In this document: positions 28,073-37,216 of the stretch, one piece after another
How the letters are laid out: each line of letters opens with the position of its first letter
Position numbering within the stretch: the stretch's first letter is position 1
Source: Methylococcaceae bacterium
GTDB lineage: Bacteria > Pseudomonadota > Gammaproteobacteria > Methylococcales > Methylomonadaceae
DNA: 64,000 bases
NCBI GenBank assembly: GCA_013140705.1
Contig: JABFSH010000020.1
Location: 1-64,000 of the forward strand
Reading direction: 5' to 3'
Program-made: the position numbers and the translations under genes
Notes under the pieces: model-generated
Told to the model about the DNA's origin: nothing
The model's input: only the letters and a program-made list of their open reading frames with translations
Database searches by the model: none

Positions 28073-30034
28073 TTATGCCTTAATATTTTTTGTCTGTTTT
28101 AACTTTTTTTGTTTCACCAGGTTAATTAGACTGCCCGCCAGCACCATTTCTACCTGATAGGGTGTCATTGGATGTGCGGTGTCATAGGTTTCATCCTTGG
28201 TTAGATTGGTTACCCGTATTCTATTCCCCTTGCGAATGGCGTCCTGTACGTTCGGTATGGAAAGTTTGTCGCCTTTAGATATCATTTTCCAGTCTTCAGG
28301 GTTGATAAAGATCAAAGGTAGAATGCCGAAGTTGCTAAGATTCTGTAAATGAATTCTGGCAAAACTTTTTGCAATTATCGCTTTGACTCCTAAATAGCGG
28401 GGCCCCAAAGCTGCGTGTTCGCGGCTGGAACCCTGACCGTAATTGGCGCCGCCAACAATAAACGATCCCTGCTTATGATAGTCAAGTGTTCTTTCGTAAT
28501 ACGTTTCGTCGATGTGGCTAAAAACAAACCGGCTAATTTCCGGGATATTACTACGAAATGGGAGTACCCTGGCTCCTGCCGGCATAATTTCGTCTGTAGA
28601 TATATCATCGCCCACTTTCAATAGTACCGGACCTTCAAGACTATTGGACATGGGCTCTAACTGTGGCAGGGGTTTGATATTGGGGCCTTTCTCCAGGGCA
28701 TACGATTCGCCTGCCATTGCGGGAGGTATCAGCATATCGGTATTGAGGCGGACGATCTTAGGCGCCATGTAGCGGGGATACGCCATTCCCAAGGTACGCG
28801 GATCTGTAATGACGCCGGTCAAGGCCGAGGCGGCAGCCGTTTCCGGGCTGCACAAATAAACCTGATCTTCCTTCGTGCCCGAACGGCCCGGAAAATTCCG
28901 GGGTACGGTGCGGAGACTTATGCGACCGGTAGCTGGAGCCTGCCCCATGCCGATACAGCCGCCGCACCCCGCCTGATGGAGGCGCGCACCTGCATGTATA
29001 AGCTTTCCCAGGATACCCATTGCCATCATGTTTTCTAAAATATGCCGAGACGTGGGATTGACGTCGAACGAAACACGTTCGTGTACCTGTTTGCCGTCGA
29101 CTATCATGGCCGCGATGGCAAAGTCCCGCAGTCCTGGATTGGCGGATGACCCGATATAGGACTGGTAGATTTCCCTGCCAGCCACCTCGCGTACCGGCAC
29201 TACGTTACCCGGACTACTAGGCTGGGCAATCAAAGGTTCCAGCGTTGATAAATTGATTTCCTCATGTTCATCATATTTCGCATCTTTGTCTGCGAGGATT
29301 TCCCGAAAAGCGTCATCACGTCCCTGGCTTTTCAGAAATTTCTTTACGGCATCATCCGCTGGAAAAACGGACGTGGTAGCACCCAATTCGGCCCCCATGT
29401 TGGCGATCACATGTCGGTCCATTGCGGTCAGGCATTTCAATCCTGGGCCGTAATACTCGATGATTTTACCTATACCGCCATCGACATTGTGCCGGCGCAG
29501 CATTTCCAAAATCACGTCCTTGGCGCTCACCCAGTCAGGAAGCTCTCCCACCAGTTTTACGCCCAACACGTTAGGCATTATCACAGAAAAAGGTTCCCCG
29601 GCCATAGCCATCGCCACTTCCAGACCACCTGCGCCGATGGCCAGCATCCCCAATGACCCTGCCGCGCAAGTGTGGCTATCAGAGCCTAACAAGGTTTTTC
29701 CCGGCACACCGAAACGTTCCATATGGATGGGATGGCTTACACCGTTGCCGGGCCGGCTATACCAAAGACCGAACTTTCTGCATGCGCTAAGCAAAAAAAG
29801 ATGGTCGTCAGCGTTTTTGAAGTCTTCCTGCAAGAGGTTGTGGTCCACATACTGGACGGAAAGCTCGGTTAGTACGCGAGGAATTCCAAGCGCTTCAAAT
29901 TCCAGCATGACCAGAGTGCCGGTCGCATCCTGGGTAAGTGTTTGATCAATTTTTAAGCTGATCTCTTCACCAGGCCTCAGGTGGCCTTCGACCAAGTGAC
30001 TTTCGATCAGCAACTGCGTTACGTTTTTAGCCAT
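28073..30034 (-). CDS. Aconitate hydratase (short, homoaconitase-like type)
   Basis: A 653-aa [4Fe-4S] dehydratase interconverting citrate and isocitrate in the TCA cycle. Cluster-ligand cysteines are in GSDSHTCAAGSLGM and in HQAGCGGCIGMGQAP. The swivel domain at the C-terminus has VGGANYGQGSSREHAALGPRYLG and the KSFARIH substrate motif. The length is that of the short bacterial/mitochondrial-like enzymes, not the 890-aa AcnA. The frame is open to 30094; the ATG at 30034 (MAKNVTQLL) matches family N-termini. A homologous activity on another 3-carboxymalate cannot be excluded. Confidence 0.88.
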   Translation of the reverse strand: MAKNVTQLLIESHLVEGHLRPGEEISLKIDQTLTQDATGTLVMLEFEALGIPRVLTELSVQYVDHNLLQEDFKNADDHLFLLSACRKFGLWYSRPGNGVSHPIHMERFGVPGKTLLGSDSHTCAAGSLGMLAIGAGGLEVAMAMAGEPFSVIMPNVLGVKLVGELPDWVSAKDVILEMLRRHNVDGGIGKIIEYYGPGLKCLTAMDRHVIANMGAELGATTSVFPADDAVKKFLKSQGRDDAFREILADKDAKYDEHEEINLSTLEPLIAQPSSPGNVVPVREVAGREIYQSYIGSSANPGLRDFAIAAMIVDGKQVHERVSFDVNPTSRHILENMMAMGILGKLIHAGARLHQAGCGGCIGMGQAPATGRISLRTVPRNFPGRSGTKEDQVYLCSPETAAASALTGVITDPRTLGMAYPRYMAPKIVRLNTDMLIPPAMAGESYALEKGPNIKPLPQLEPMSNSLEGPVLLKVGDDISTDEIMPAGARVLPFRSNIPEISRFVFSHIDETYYERTLDYHKQGSFIVGGANYGQGSSREHAALGPRYLGVKAIIAKSFARIHLQNLSNFGILPLIFINPEDWKMISKGDKLSIPNVQDAIRKGNRIRVTNLTKDETYDTAHPMTPYQVEMVLAGSLINLVKQKKLKQTKNIKA

Positions 30035-30122
30035 GGCTTTGTACTCTTGAATGGAATAGCATTTAGAATCAGCTTCAGATAAATACAATATCAATTTTGT
30101 ATGGGTAAAGAGACTCTCTTAA

Positions 30123-30311
30123 GGGGACCTCTAAAAATTGCACTTCGACAGGCTCTCGGCAACTGCTCCATGCGTCGCCTAAAGCGCCTACTGTCGGTGC
30201 TCTACCTCCTATCCATGCAGTCGAGTGCGAACGGGTGTCTTGTTTAATCAGTAACTTATCCGTTCGTGCTGAGCCTGTCGAAGCATGAACGGACAATTTT
30301 TAGAGGTTCCC
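30123..30311. mobile_element. MITE-like element, family B copy 1
   Basis: A 189-base element with terminal inverted repeats GGGGACCTCTAAAAATTG and, inverted, GGGAACCTCTAAAAATTG. It is flanked on both sides by TTAA (30119-30122, 30312-30315). The core carries a REP-like palindrome with an extra 70-base segment (30154-30224) that also occurs in family D at 42114-42186. It has no coding capacity. Confidence 0.75.
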
Positions 30312-30786
30312 TTAAGTCGGAATGACCGGATTTAGACTATCCCCATTTTCAATTTTTTGGATAGGAACCGCGTGATCGATGGCTTTTGTTTTAAGCACCC
30401 CGACCATGATCTTTGATTGTAAAAATTCTACTGATCGCATAACAATCGATGGTGACAGTGGCATTCAGCCTTTTACACCCCGATCGCGGTGCGCACATCA
30501 TCCTTGGAGCCAAGACAAATTCGCGCCAATGTCTTGTTATGACTTATCGCAGCTTGAACAAACCGAAATTGCAAATCAATGGTGTTTATTAAAGCTCCAC
30601 TTATACAGCATCAGGCTATGGGATTCATAGCCACCCTTGGACTGTGTCGTGGTCGCTTTCGTTCCAGAGCTTTTCCAAGCATGATTAGATTTGCAGGGTG
30701 ATAGTAGGTCGGTGACGAGCGCTGCAGCCGGAGCATGCGTATAAATCCGGCTCAAATGACAGCGTGATTCCTGGCCATAGGGCAAA

Positions 30787-31017
30787 TTCTACTTTGTCAG
30801 ATTAGATGTTAACTATTTTCCAAGATTGTCATTCCGGCATGGATTGCCGGACCCGTTAGAGCGCGAAGCGAATCCAGACTCCATGGATGGATTTGAGCTT
30901 GCCATCCATGGCACTGGATTCGGCAAATGCTCCTGCGTTGCTCTACCTCTTGCATCCATGCAGTCGACCCGCTTCCCGGCGAGTATGACGAGCCTGTGAA
31001 AATCTGACAAAGTAGGG
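30787..31017. mobile_element. MITE-like element, family C copy 1
   Basis: A 231-base element with terminal repeats TTCTACTTTGTCAGATTA and, inverted, CCCTACTTTGTCAGATTT. It is homologous, in opposite orientation, to the copy inside the terminal CRISPR repeat at 43675-43838. The core includes the palindromic GGCAATCCATGCCGG-type motif. The target duplication is no longer clear at this copy. Confidence 0.7.
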
Positions 31018-31213
31018 CTAACGCCGAACAATAGATTTGCGACCAAGACTATTGCCGGTAATGCCGGTTACTGATCAAAGATTTGCGTTAATATTCATTC
31101 TGTGGCTGAATTGTTTACTAACCATGAATCGTGTTTAACTCCCGGTGAACAGGATTTGGTTTTTCAACTGAGTTCTTCTATTTATTTGAAGCCGAAACTT
31201 TAAAGCCGCAGTC

Positions 31214-32065
31214 ATGCAAAAAAATCTGTTACGCCTTTATCCTCAGCCCAGCGAAACAACGGCTCTTACAGGCCTTTATCTGGCACATCAAATACACAAG
31301 CTGGGTACCACAGAATTACCCTTTGTCTACGCCAACTTCTTGTCCAGTCTGGACGGACGCATTGCGTTGGAAGATGTTTCTCAAAGCACAACATACATCC
31401 CCAAACATTTAACAACAGCCTCTGATTTCCGGTTATTTATGGAGTTGCATGCGCAGGCAGACTGTCTTATCACGCATGGGGGTTACATGCGGGCGCTAAG
31501 TGAAGGCCGTCTGGGCAACATATTACAAATCAAGGATAAAGCACTGATTGAATGGCGGCTCAATAATGATTTAAAAGCGCAGCCTGCCGTGATCATCGCT
31601 AGCGCCAGCCTGGATTTTCCGATGCACGACAGTCTCCAGGAGCACGCTCAAACAGTTTATATCGCCACAGGGAGAAGCGCCGATCCGGATCGCATAGGCT
31701 ACTGGCATGATTTGGGTTTTCCCATTCTTATTGCAGGCGATGATCGAACGGTTCATGGCGCGCCTTTGATTCATGAGCTGCAAGGGTTGGGTTACAAAAA
31801 TATTTATCTGATTGCCGGCCCACAAATACTGGATACAATGATCAGGGAAAAGCAATTATCCAGGTTGTATCTGACTATTACTCATCAGTTAATAGGCGGC
31901 AAGGACTTTCGTACATTACTCACTGGCTCTGTGCTGGGACCGGAGGGAGATCTGAAACTGAAATCAATGTATTACGATCCACACTCGCCCCCCGGATCCG
32001 GCCAGTGTTTCATGCAATTCAGCCTGGAGGGACCCGCTAATACGAAACACGAAGCGGCGACTTGA
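31214..32065 (+). CDS. RibD C-terminal-like reductase
   Basis: A 283-aa stand-alone protein of the RibD_C/dihydrofolate-reductase-like family. The NADPH-site opening FVYANFLSSLDGRIALED, the SDFRLFMELHAQADCLITHGGYMRALSEGRL block and the LIHELQGLGYKNIYLIAGPQ motif are visible. RibD_C enzymes reduce a ribosylaminopyrimidine in riboflavin synthesis, but stand-alone members often have other or unknown substrates. It has no riboflavin neighbours. The only upstream sequence is gene-free. Confidence 0.8.
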   Translation: MQKNLLRLYPQPSETTALTGLYLAHQIHKLGTTELPFVYANFLSSLDGRIALEDVSQSTTYIPKHLTTASDFRLFMELHAQADCLITHGGYMRALSEGRLGNILQIKDKALIEWRLNNDLKAQPAVIIASASLDFPMHDSLQEHAQTVYIATGRSADPDRIGYWHDLGFPILIAGDDRTVHGAPLIHELQGLGYKNIYLIAGPQILDTMIREKQLSRLYLTITHQLIGGKDFRTLLTGSVLGPEGDLKLKSMYYDPHSPPGSGQCFMQFSLEGPANTKHEAAT

Positions 32066-32243
32066 ATTTACAGATCCCCTGTCGGGGACTTTAAACGGAT
32101 CTTTTTAGTTCCTCTTTACAGATTACAGACTAACTGCTTTTCAGGCTTCATCCACTTGTACCCCAGGAGGTATGGCACTGGATGCCCGCTTCCCGGCGAG
32201 TATGTCGGGTTGAGCATAAGCTGACGAAGGAGAAATAGCTTAA

Positions 32244-32364
32244 GGGGACCTCTAAAAATTGCACTTCGACAAGCTCAGTGCGAACGGTAGTCTTTTTAAA
32301 TCAGTGATTTATCCGCATATGCTGAGCCTGTCGAAGCATGAATGGTTAATTTTTAGAGGTTCCC
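32244..32364. mobile_element. MITE-like element, family B copy 2
   Basis: A 121-base element with the same ends as copy 1 (GGGGACCTCTAAAAATTG and TTTTTAGAGGTTCCC) and a TTAA duplication on both sides (32240-32243, 32365-32368). The 70-base internal segment of copy 1 is absent here, so this is the simpler form. Confidence 0.75.
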
Positions 32365-32589
32365 TTAACAGTTTGCTCAGTTTCAACCCGGATACCCTGA
32401 AGAAGCAGATAAATAAGCATTACCTTCCAGAGTCTGAAGATGACGCGCTGCATTATCATTTCAAGCCATCAGAAATAATTTTTAGACAATTTTCAATCTC
32501 CTTTTACGGTACCCGTTTCTAATGCGGACGTGCTTAAGGAACTTGTAAAAAGTTAATTAATCACACTGTCATAGAGAAGGAGGAGAATC

Positions 32590-33447
32590 ATGAAGATTAA
32601 ACAAATCGCGGAAATTATCCGCGCAACAAGCTTACATTGGGTTGGAGACGGATTTCCTGTCAACACCCTTTTTTCCTATCAGACCCAAGGAAATGACATC
32701 AGTCCATTCCTGTTGCTCGATTATGCAGGCCCGGCGCTATTTGAACCTTCTGATCGACCCAGAGGGGTCGGTCAACATCCCCATCGTGGGTTTGAGACAG
32801 TTACTATCGTGTATCAAGGTGAAGTTGAACATAAAGACAATGCCGGAAATGCCGGTAAAATCGGTCCTGGCGATGTGCAATGGATGACAGCTGCACGCGG
32901 AATTCTACATGAAGAAATGCATGGGCGTGATTTTACAAAGAATGGAGGCACGTTAGAGATGATCCAGCTCTGGGTCAATTTGCCTGCCAAGGACAAAATG
33001 ACAGCTCCGCATTATCAGGCAATTTTGAGCAAGGATATACCGGTGGTCAAGTTGTATGACGACGGCGGAATAATCAGGATCATAGCGGGCGAGTATGCAG
33101 GAACAAAGGGCCCTGCCTTAACATTCACACCTATTAATTTATGGGATCTGAGAATCGACGCAGGTCGTAAAATTGATCTGCATTTGCCGGATAGTTTCAC
33201 CACAATTCTGCTGATCCTGCAAGGAAGCCTTCGGATCAATGGAACAGAAATGATTAAAGGGAAGGAGCTTGCCCGTTTCGAGCGCGAAGGCGACTTTATC
33301 TCTCTTGAAGCAACGGGCAACACTCATTTTTTGGTTCTGAATGGACAGCCCATCGATGAACCCATTGTGGGGCAAGGCCCCTTTGTCATGAATATGCCTG
33401 GTGAGATTGAACAGGCAATGGCCGATTACCGTGCAGGACGTTTTTAA
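32590..33447 (+). CDS. Pirin family protein
   Basis: A 285-aa bicupin. The metal-binding residues of the N-terminal cupin are seen in GQHPHRGFETVTIVYQGEVE and in ARGILHEEMH. Pirins bind Fe and some act as quercetin dioxygenases; the substrate here is unknown. The start at 32590 has AGAAGGAGGAG at good spacing. It lies convergent to the aldehyde dehydrogenase gene. Confidence 0.9.
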   Translation: MKIKQIAEIIRATSLHWVGDGFPVNTLFSYQTQGNDISPFLLLDYAGPALFEPSDRPRGVGQHPHRGFETVTIVYQGEVEHKDNAGNAGKIGPGDVQWMTAARGILHEEMHGRDFTKNGGTLEMIQLWVNLPAKDKMTAPHYQAILSKDIPVVKLYDDGGIIRIIAGEYAGTKGPALTFTPINLWDLRIDAGRKIDLHLPDSFTTILLILQGSLRINGTEMIKGKELARFEREGDFISLEATGNTHFLVLNGQPIDEPIVGQGPFVMNMPGEIEQAMADYRAGRF

Positions 33448-33521
33448 TGTTTTTTTGGCAGAATCAAACTCTAATTACAAAATAAAAGTAAGGAGAAGAC
33501 CATATTTGATAAAAAATCAGT

Positions 33522-34952
33522 CTATAAAGCTGCCGAGTGAATGACAGCCATTTTTTCAATCTGCATGTCGCGAAACGTATAGGGAATACCACCGGTTCCA
33601 TAACCGGATTCGCGTAAACCGGCAAATGGCATCCAGTCCACACGAAACGCTGTGTGATCGTTGATCATCACTGTCGATGCAGCCAAATGTTTAAACGCAT
33701 ACAAGGCGGTATCGATAGTTTGGGTGGCAATAGCAGCCTGAAAGGCATAGGGCAACGCATTCGCCTTTTCGATAGCCTCATTTATATGGTCATATTCATA
33801 AATGCAAACGACCGGCCCGAATATTTCCTGTTGACTGACCTTGCTTGTTGCAGACGGGTTAAATAGCACTGTCGGTTGATATAATGATGCCGAGAGTCGT
33901 CTACCTCCTGTTATCAGCCTGGCATTTTCGGCAATGGCTTCATTTACCCAGGATTCAACGCGATCCACTTCCCGATGCCGGATCAGTGGTCCCATATTCG
34001 TATCAATATCTGCTGGATTACCTACCTTCATTTTTTCTGCCAATATCGCCAGGCCGTCTACAACTTTCCCGGCAATGGATCGGTGTGCATATATGCGCTG
34101 CACGGAGACACACACTTGTCCGGCATGATAAAAGCCGCCTTTGGCTATTAAAGGCAAAATCTTTTCAAGATCGGCATCCTCCGTAATAATCACAGGAGCA
34201 ACTCCGCCATGTTCCAGCGAACAACGCGTTCCGCGTGCCAGTTTAGAACGCAACATCCAGCCGACCTCGGCACTGCCGATAAAACTGAAGAAAGACACGC
34301 GCTTATCAGTCAGCAATTGTTCGGTAATTTTATTGTCATCAATCATTACTGCTTGGCACCAGGCCAACGGCAACCCGGCTTCGTGAAATAACTCAACCAG
34401 TGAAAAAGCGGATAGCGGTGTTTCCCGCGCCGGTTTGATAATAATGGGGCACCCCGCAGCGATGGCCGGGCCAACCTGATGAATGATTAAATTAAGCGGA
34501 TGATTGAATGCGCTTATGGCAACAACAGGGCCAATAGGTTCCCTATGCGTGAAGGCCAGTCGATTCATCGATGCCGGATTTAACTGCATGGGTATTTCCG
34601 TACCGCGTTCGGAGCGCAGGCACGCTATACAAATCTTGATACTGTCGATGGCTCTTACTAGCTCAATTCGGGTATCCGAATAAGGTTTGCCGCCTTCGGC
34701 AATTGCAATGGCTATTAATTTTTCAGAACGTGCCTGTATAGTCAAGGCAACACGTTCCAGGATGGCAATGCGTTCATGGATCGGTAACCAGTTATTCCGG
34801 TCACGAAAAACCTCAGCCATGGTTTTTAGCGCGGCTTCAGCACCTTTGGCATCAATACATTCAACGGAGCCGACCGGTTTGCCGTCATAAGGTGAAAAGA
34901 CTTCGATGATGCCGGAAGCCTTTGCGTTAGGTATGTTGATGGGATAATGCAT
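33522..34952 (-). CDS. NAD(P)-dependent aldehyde dehydrogenase
   Basis: A 476-aa ALDH-superfamily enzyme. The general-base Glu is in SLEHGGVAPV (about residue 247) and the nucleophilic Cys in YHAGQVCVSVQRI (about 281). FIGSAEVG marks the NAD fold and EIFGPVVCIYEY the C-terminal family motif. The sequence resembles the branch including phosphonoacetaldehyde and lactaldehyde-type dehydrogenases; the real substrate cannot be read. Single gene. Confidence 0.9.
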   Translation of the reverse strand: MHYPINIPNAKASGIIEVFSPYDGKPVGSVECIDAKGAEAALKTMAEVFRDRNNWLPIHERIAILERVALTIQARSEKLIAIAIAEGGKPYSDTRIELVRAIDSIKICIACLRSERGTEIPMQLNPASMNRLAFTHREPIGPVVAISAFNHPLNLIIHQVGPAIAAGCPIIIKPARETPLSAFSLVELFHEAGLPLAWCQAVMIDDNKITEQLLTDKRVSFFSFIGSAEVGWMLRSKLARGTRCSLEHGGVAPVIITEDADLEKILPLIAKGGFYHAGQVCVSVQRIYAHRSIAGKVVDGLAILAEKMKVGNPADIDTNMGPLIRHREVDRVESWVNEAIAENARLITGGRRLSASLYQPTVLFNPSATSKVSQQEIFGPVVCIYEYDHINEAIEKANALPYAFQAAIATQTIDTALYAFKHLAASTVMINDHTAFRVDWMPFAGLRESGYGTGGIPYTFRDMQIEKMAVIHSAAL

Positions 34953-35427
34953 ATAACTCCTGGAAGCTTACCGGTCCAATTAACAGGTTTTTCTAAGGGT
35001 GATTCACAAAGATGCCATAGATATTGGCACTTCGGTAGTGAGCCAAACCTTTTGGCGCAGATGGAAAAATACCTTAGAATCTTGATGGATGGCAAGATCG
35101 TTGTTCGTACTGAATAATAGTTCTTCCTGATTATGTATAAGCTTCAGCCGAAATAGAAACGGTGATGATCTCACTAATTCCCCAAGATCGTCTCCCCGGG
35201 ATTGCCGGGGTCCAGGTTACACGGATGTAAACCCGGCGGATAGCCTTCCTGATGAGTCACATCCCTGTGTTCTGGATACCGGCAATCCATGCCGGCATGA
35301 CGGCTACTTGAGTGCTTGCTATTTCAGCTGAAGATTGTTGGTAATCGGGTAGTTCTTTGAAAGAATAGTGAGTTCCTGATCAGGAACAATTGTCAGCCCA
35401 CTGGATTGAATGCAGACCTTCAACTAA
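34953..35427. repeat. Intergenic stretch with REP-like palindromes
   Basis: The stretch 35190-35315 holds GGGATTGCCGGGGTCC and GGCAATCCATGCCGGCATGA facing each other, the same palindromic core that occurs inside family C elements, here without that family's terminal repeats. No gene is seen in the rest. Confidence 0.55.
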
Positions 35428-36024
35428 ATGTTTTCATACAGCTTGAGAACGGCCCCGGCCCCAATGTCACCAACAAGATATTCAATAGAAGCGCGTGCAT
35501 ACAATATTCTTGGCTGGGCCGCCCATGATTTTTGGGTATTAAGGGATGGACAAGGTAATGTTGTGGGTCAATTGCATGGACTGGCAACGAATCGTAAAAA
35601 CGAGATTAAACCGATGGGTAGGATTGGCTATCAGCTAAAATTTTATCACTTTGGGTCTCGCGCCATTTTGTTTGGACTGAACCCGAATTCAAGTTTGAAC
35701 TACGTGAAGGCCGATCAAAGATACCAGCTGGTTTTTACCGGAACGCCGGATGATGTATTGGCCCGATGGGATCATGCAGTAAACGTGCTCGATTATCTGA
35801 ATGGTCTGGGAATACCTTACACCCCCTTTGCAATTCTTGGGTTAACGCCTATCAATAGCAACACAGCCTATGCGCTGCTGGGCAGACTAATGAACATACC
35901 TGTGTATGAATTTTCGGATTACTGGCAACCCGGCTGGCGAAATGCAGATAAAATCCTGACATCTTCACAGCTGGAATCGATTAGGTATCCCCATGCCCTA
36001 TCAACTACTTACTTCATTGGATAA
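35428..36024 (+). CDS. Hypothetical protein
   Basis: A 198-aa soluble protein I do not recognise. The N-terminal part (AYNILGWAAHDFWVLRDGQGN) is followed by an aromatic-rich middle and a C-terminal segment that mentions no known motif. Start could be the ATG at 35428 or one at 35461. It is flanked downstream by a degenerate end of a family B MITE (36025-36040). Confidence 0.6.
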   Translation: MFSYSLRTAPAPMSPTRYSIEARAYNILGWAAHDFWVLRDGQGNVVGQLHGLATNRKNEIKPMGRIGYQLKFYHFGSRAILFGLNPNSSLNYVKADQRYQLVFTGTPDDVLARWDHAVNVLDYLNGLGIPYTPFAILGLTPINSNTAYALLGRLMNIPVYEFSDYWQPGWRNADKILTSSQLESIRYPHALSTTYFIG

Positions 36025-36040
36025 TTTTTAGAGGATCACT

Positions 36041-37216
36041 TCACTTATAGCCAGCCAACTCAACATAACCCTGACCATAAATGGGCTTGGCGTTTTTTGC
36101 ACCAGCCACGCTGACTGCGCCTTCCCAGTAACGATAACTGACATTGAGTTCCTGATCATTTATTAAGGGAATGATGTCTACCTCAAGATTCTGGCCAGGC
36201 ACGGACAAGTGCCATCGCGACGGATAGGTTATATTGGAATGTGGGCTTTTCCAGCTATCAAGCGTTTTTATGGTGACATCGCGCCCCGACAGGGATATTT
36301 TGGTGTTGTCCGCCAATACTATTGAACCGGAACTGTTATTATCCATTTGACCATCTTTACGCCGTAATTGATAAAACATTAATTCACTATTATCAGATAG
36401 CTGTAAGGCAAACCAGTCCCATCCGCTTTGTTCATCCGCTAATGCGCTGGTACTCCATTCCCGATCCATCCAGCTTGCACCGTTAACTGAAAATAGTTTG
36501 TCTGCAACGCTGACAGAACCTTCAGTCACCAGGCGAGGATAGGAATAATAATAGGAGGCGTTACCGGGTTCCCGGCTTTTCTGGCTCAAACCCTGATCGC
36601 CTTGCAGAACATAAGCCTTTGGCGATGTTAATAAGAGGTCAATTGCAATGTCGTCGCCTTTAGCATGCAGCCGGAGCGGGAAGTCCGCCTCGCCTTCCGT
36701 TTTTGCCGACCAGTCATGGAGCCAGACCTGATATTTTTTATTGGAAGCCCCGGCAAGATCGTTTCCCGCCCTACTAATCCGCTCATCGGTATAAAAACGA
36801 TCCATCTCGACATCGGTCAAGGTTAAATGCGCCATATACATCTGATTGGTACGCCAGGCCGATTTTGATTCAGCTATTTCAGGCTGCAGCGCAAATCGAA
36901 AAAAAGTCAGCTCGTAACCGAATTGCCGTCCTTCCGGATTTTTAAGATTGCCGGTGAAATACCACCATTCAGACCGGTATTGGGGATGCGGGCCATGATC
37001 GACCGGAAAGGAAAATTTTCGCGGCTTATACGCTCTTGCAAACCCTTTTTCTTTTTTGGAGAAAATCTTGCTAAACGAGTCATCCGTTTTAGAGAGGGTC
37101 GAACTGAAAAAACTATCCGTTACCCGTTTAATATCGGATAAGAACCTGGATGGCTGCCACCAAACAATGACAAACAGGAGTGTCAACACTACGGCAACCA
37201 ACAGTTTAGTTCTCAT
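36041..37216 (-). CDS. attH: AttH-like lipocalin/carotenoid-hydratase-fold protein
   Basis: A 391-aa protein with an N-terminal membrane anchor (LLVAVVLTLLFVIVWW) and the CrtC/AttH-type lipocalin-like domain from FPVDHGPHPQYRSEWWYFTGNL onward, including GASWMDREWSTSALADEQSGWDWFALQL. It overlaps the permease gene by 4 bases. This combination matches AttEFGH clusters, whose exported substrate is not established. Confidence 0.85.
   Translation of the reverse strand: MRTKLLVAVVLTLLFVIVWWQPSRFLSDIKRVTDSFFSSTLSKTDDSFSKIFSKKEKGFARAYKPRKFSFPVDHGPHPQYRSEWWYFTGNLKNPEGRQFGYELTFFRFALQPEIAESKSAWRTNQMYMAHLTLTDVEMDRFYTDERISRAGNDLAGASNKKYQVWLHDWSAKTEGEADFPLRLHAKGDDIAIDLLLTSPKAYVLQGDQGLSQKSREPGNASYYYSYPRLVTEGSVSVADKLFSVNGASWMDREWSTSALADEQSGWDWFALQLSDNSELMFYQLRRKDGQMDNNSSGSIVLADNTKISLSGRDVTIKTLDSWKSPHSNITYPSRWHLSVPGQNLEVDIIPLINDQELNVSYRYWEGAVSVAGAKNAKPIYGQGYVELAGYK

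Noticed and set aside
30379-30630. 83-codon plus-strand frame after the aconitase region
   Set aside because: No ribosome binding site, no family, Cys/His/Trp-rich odd composition; probably chance.
32259-32522. 87-codon plus-strand frame
   Set aside because: It begins inside a family B MITE and has no conserved features.
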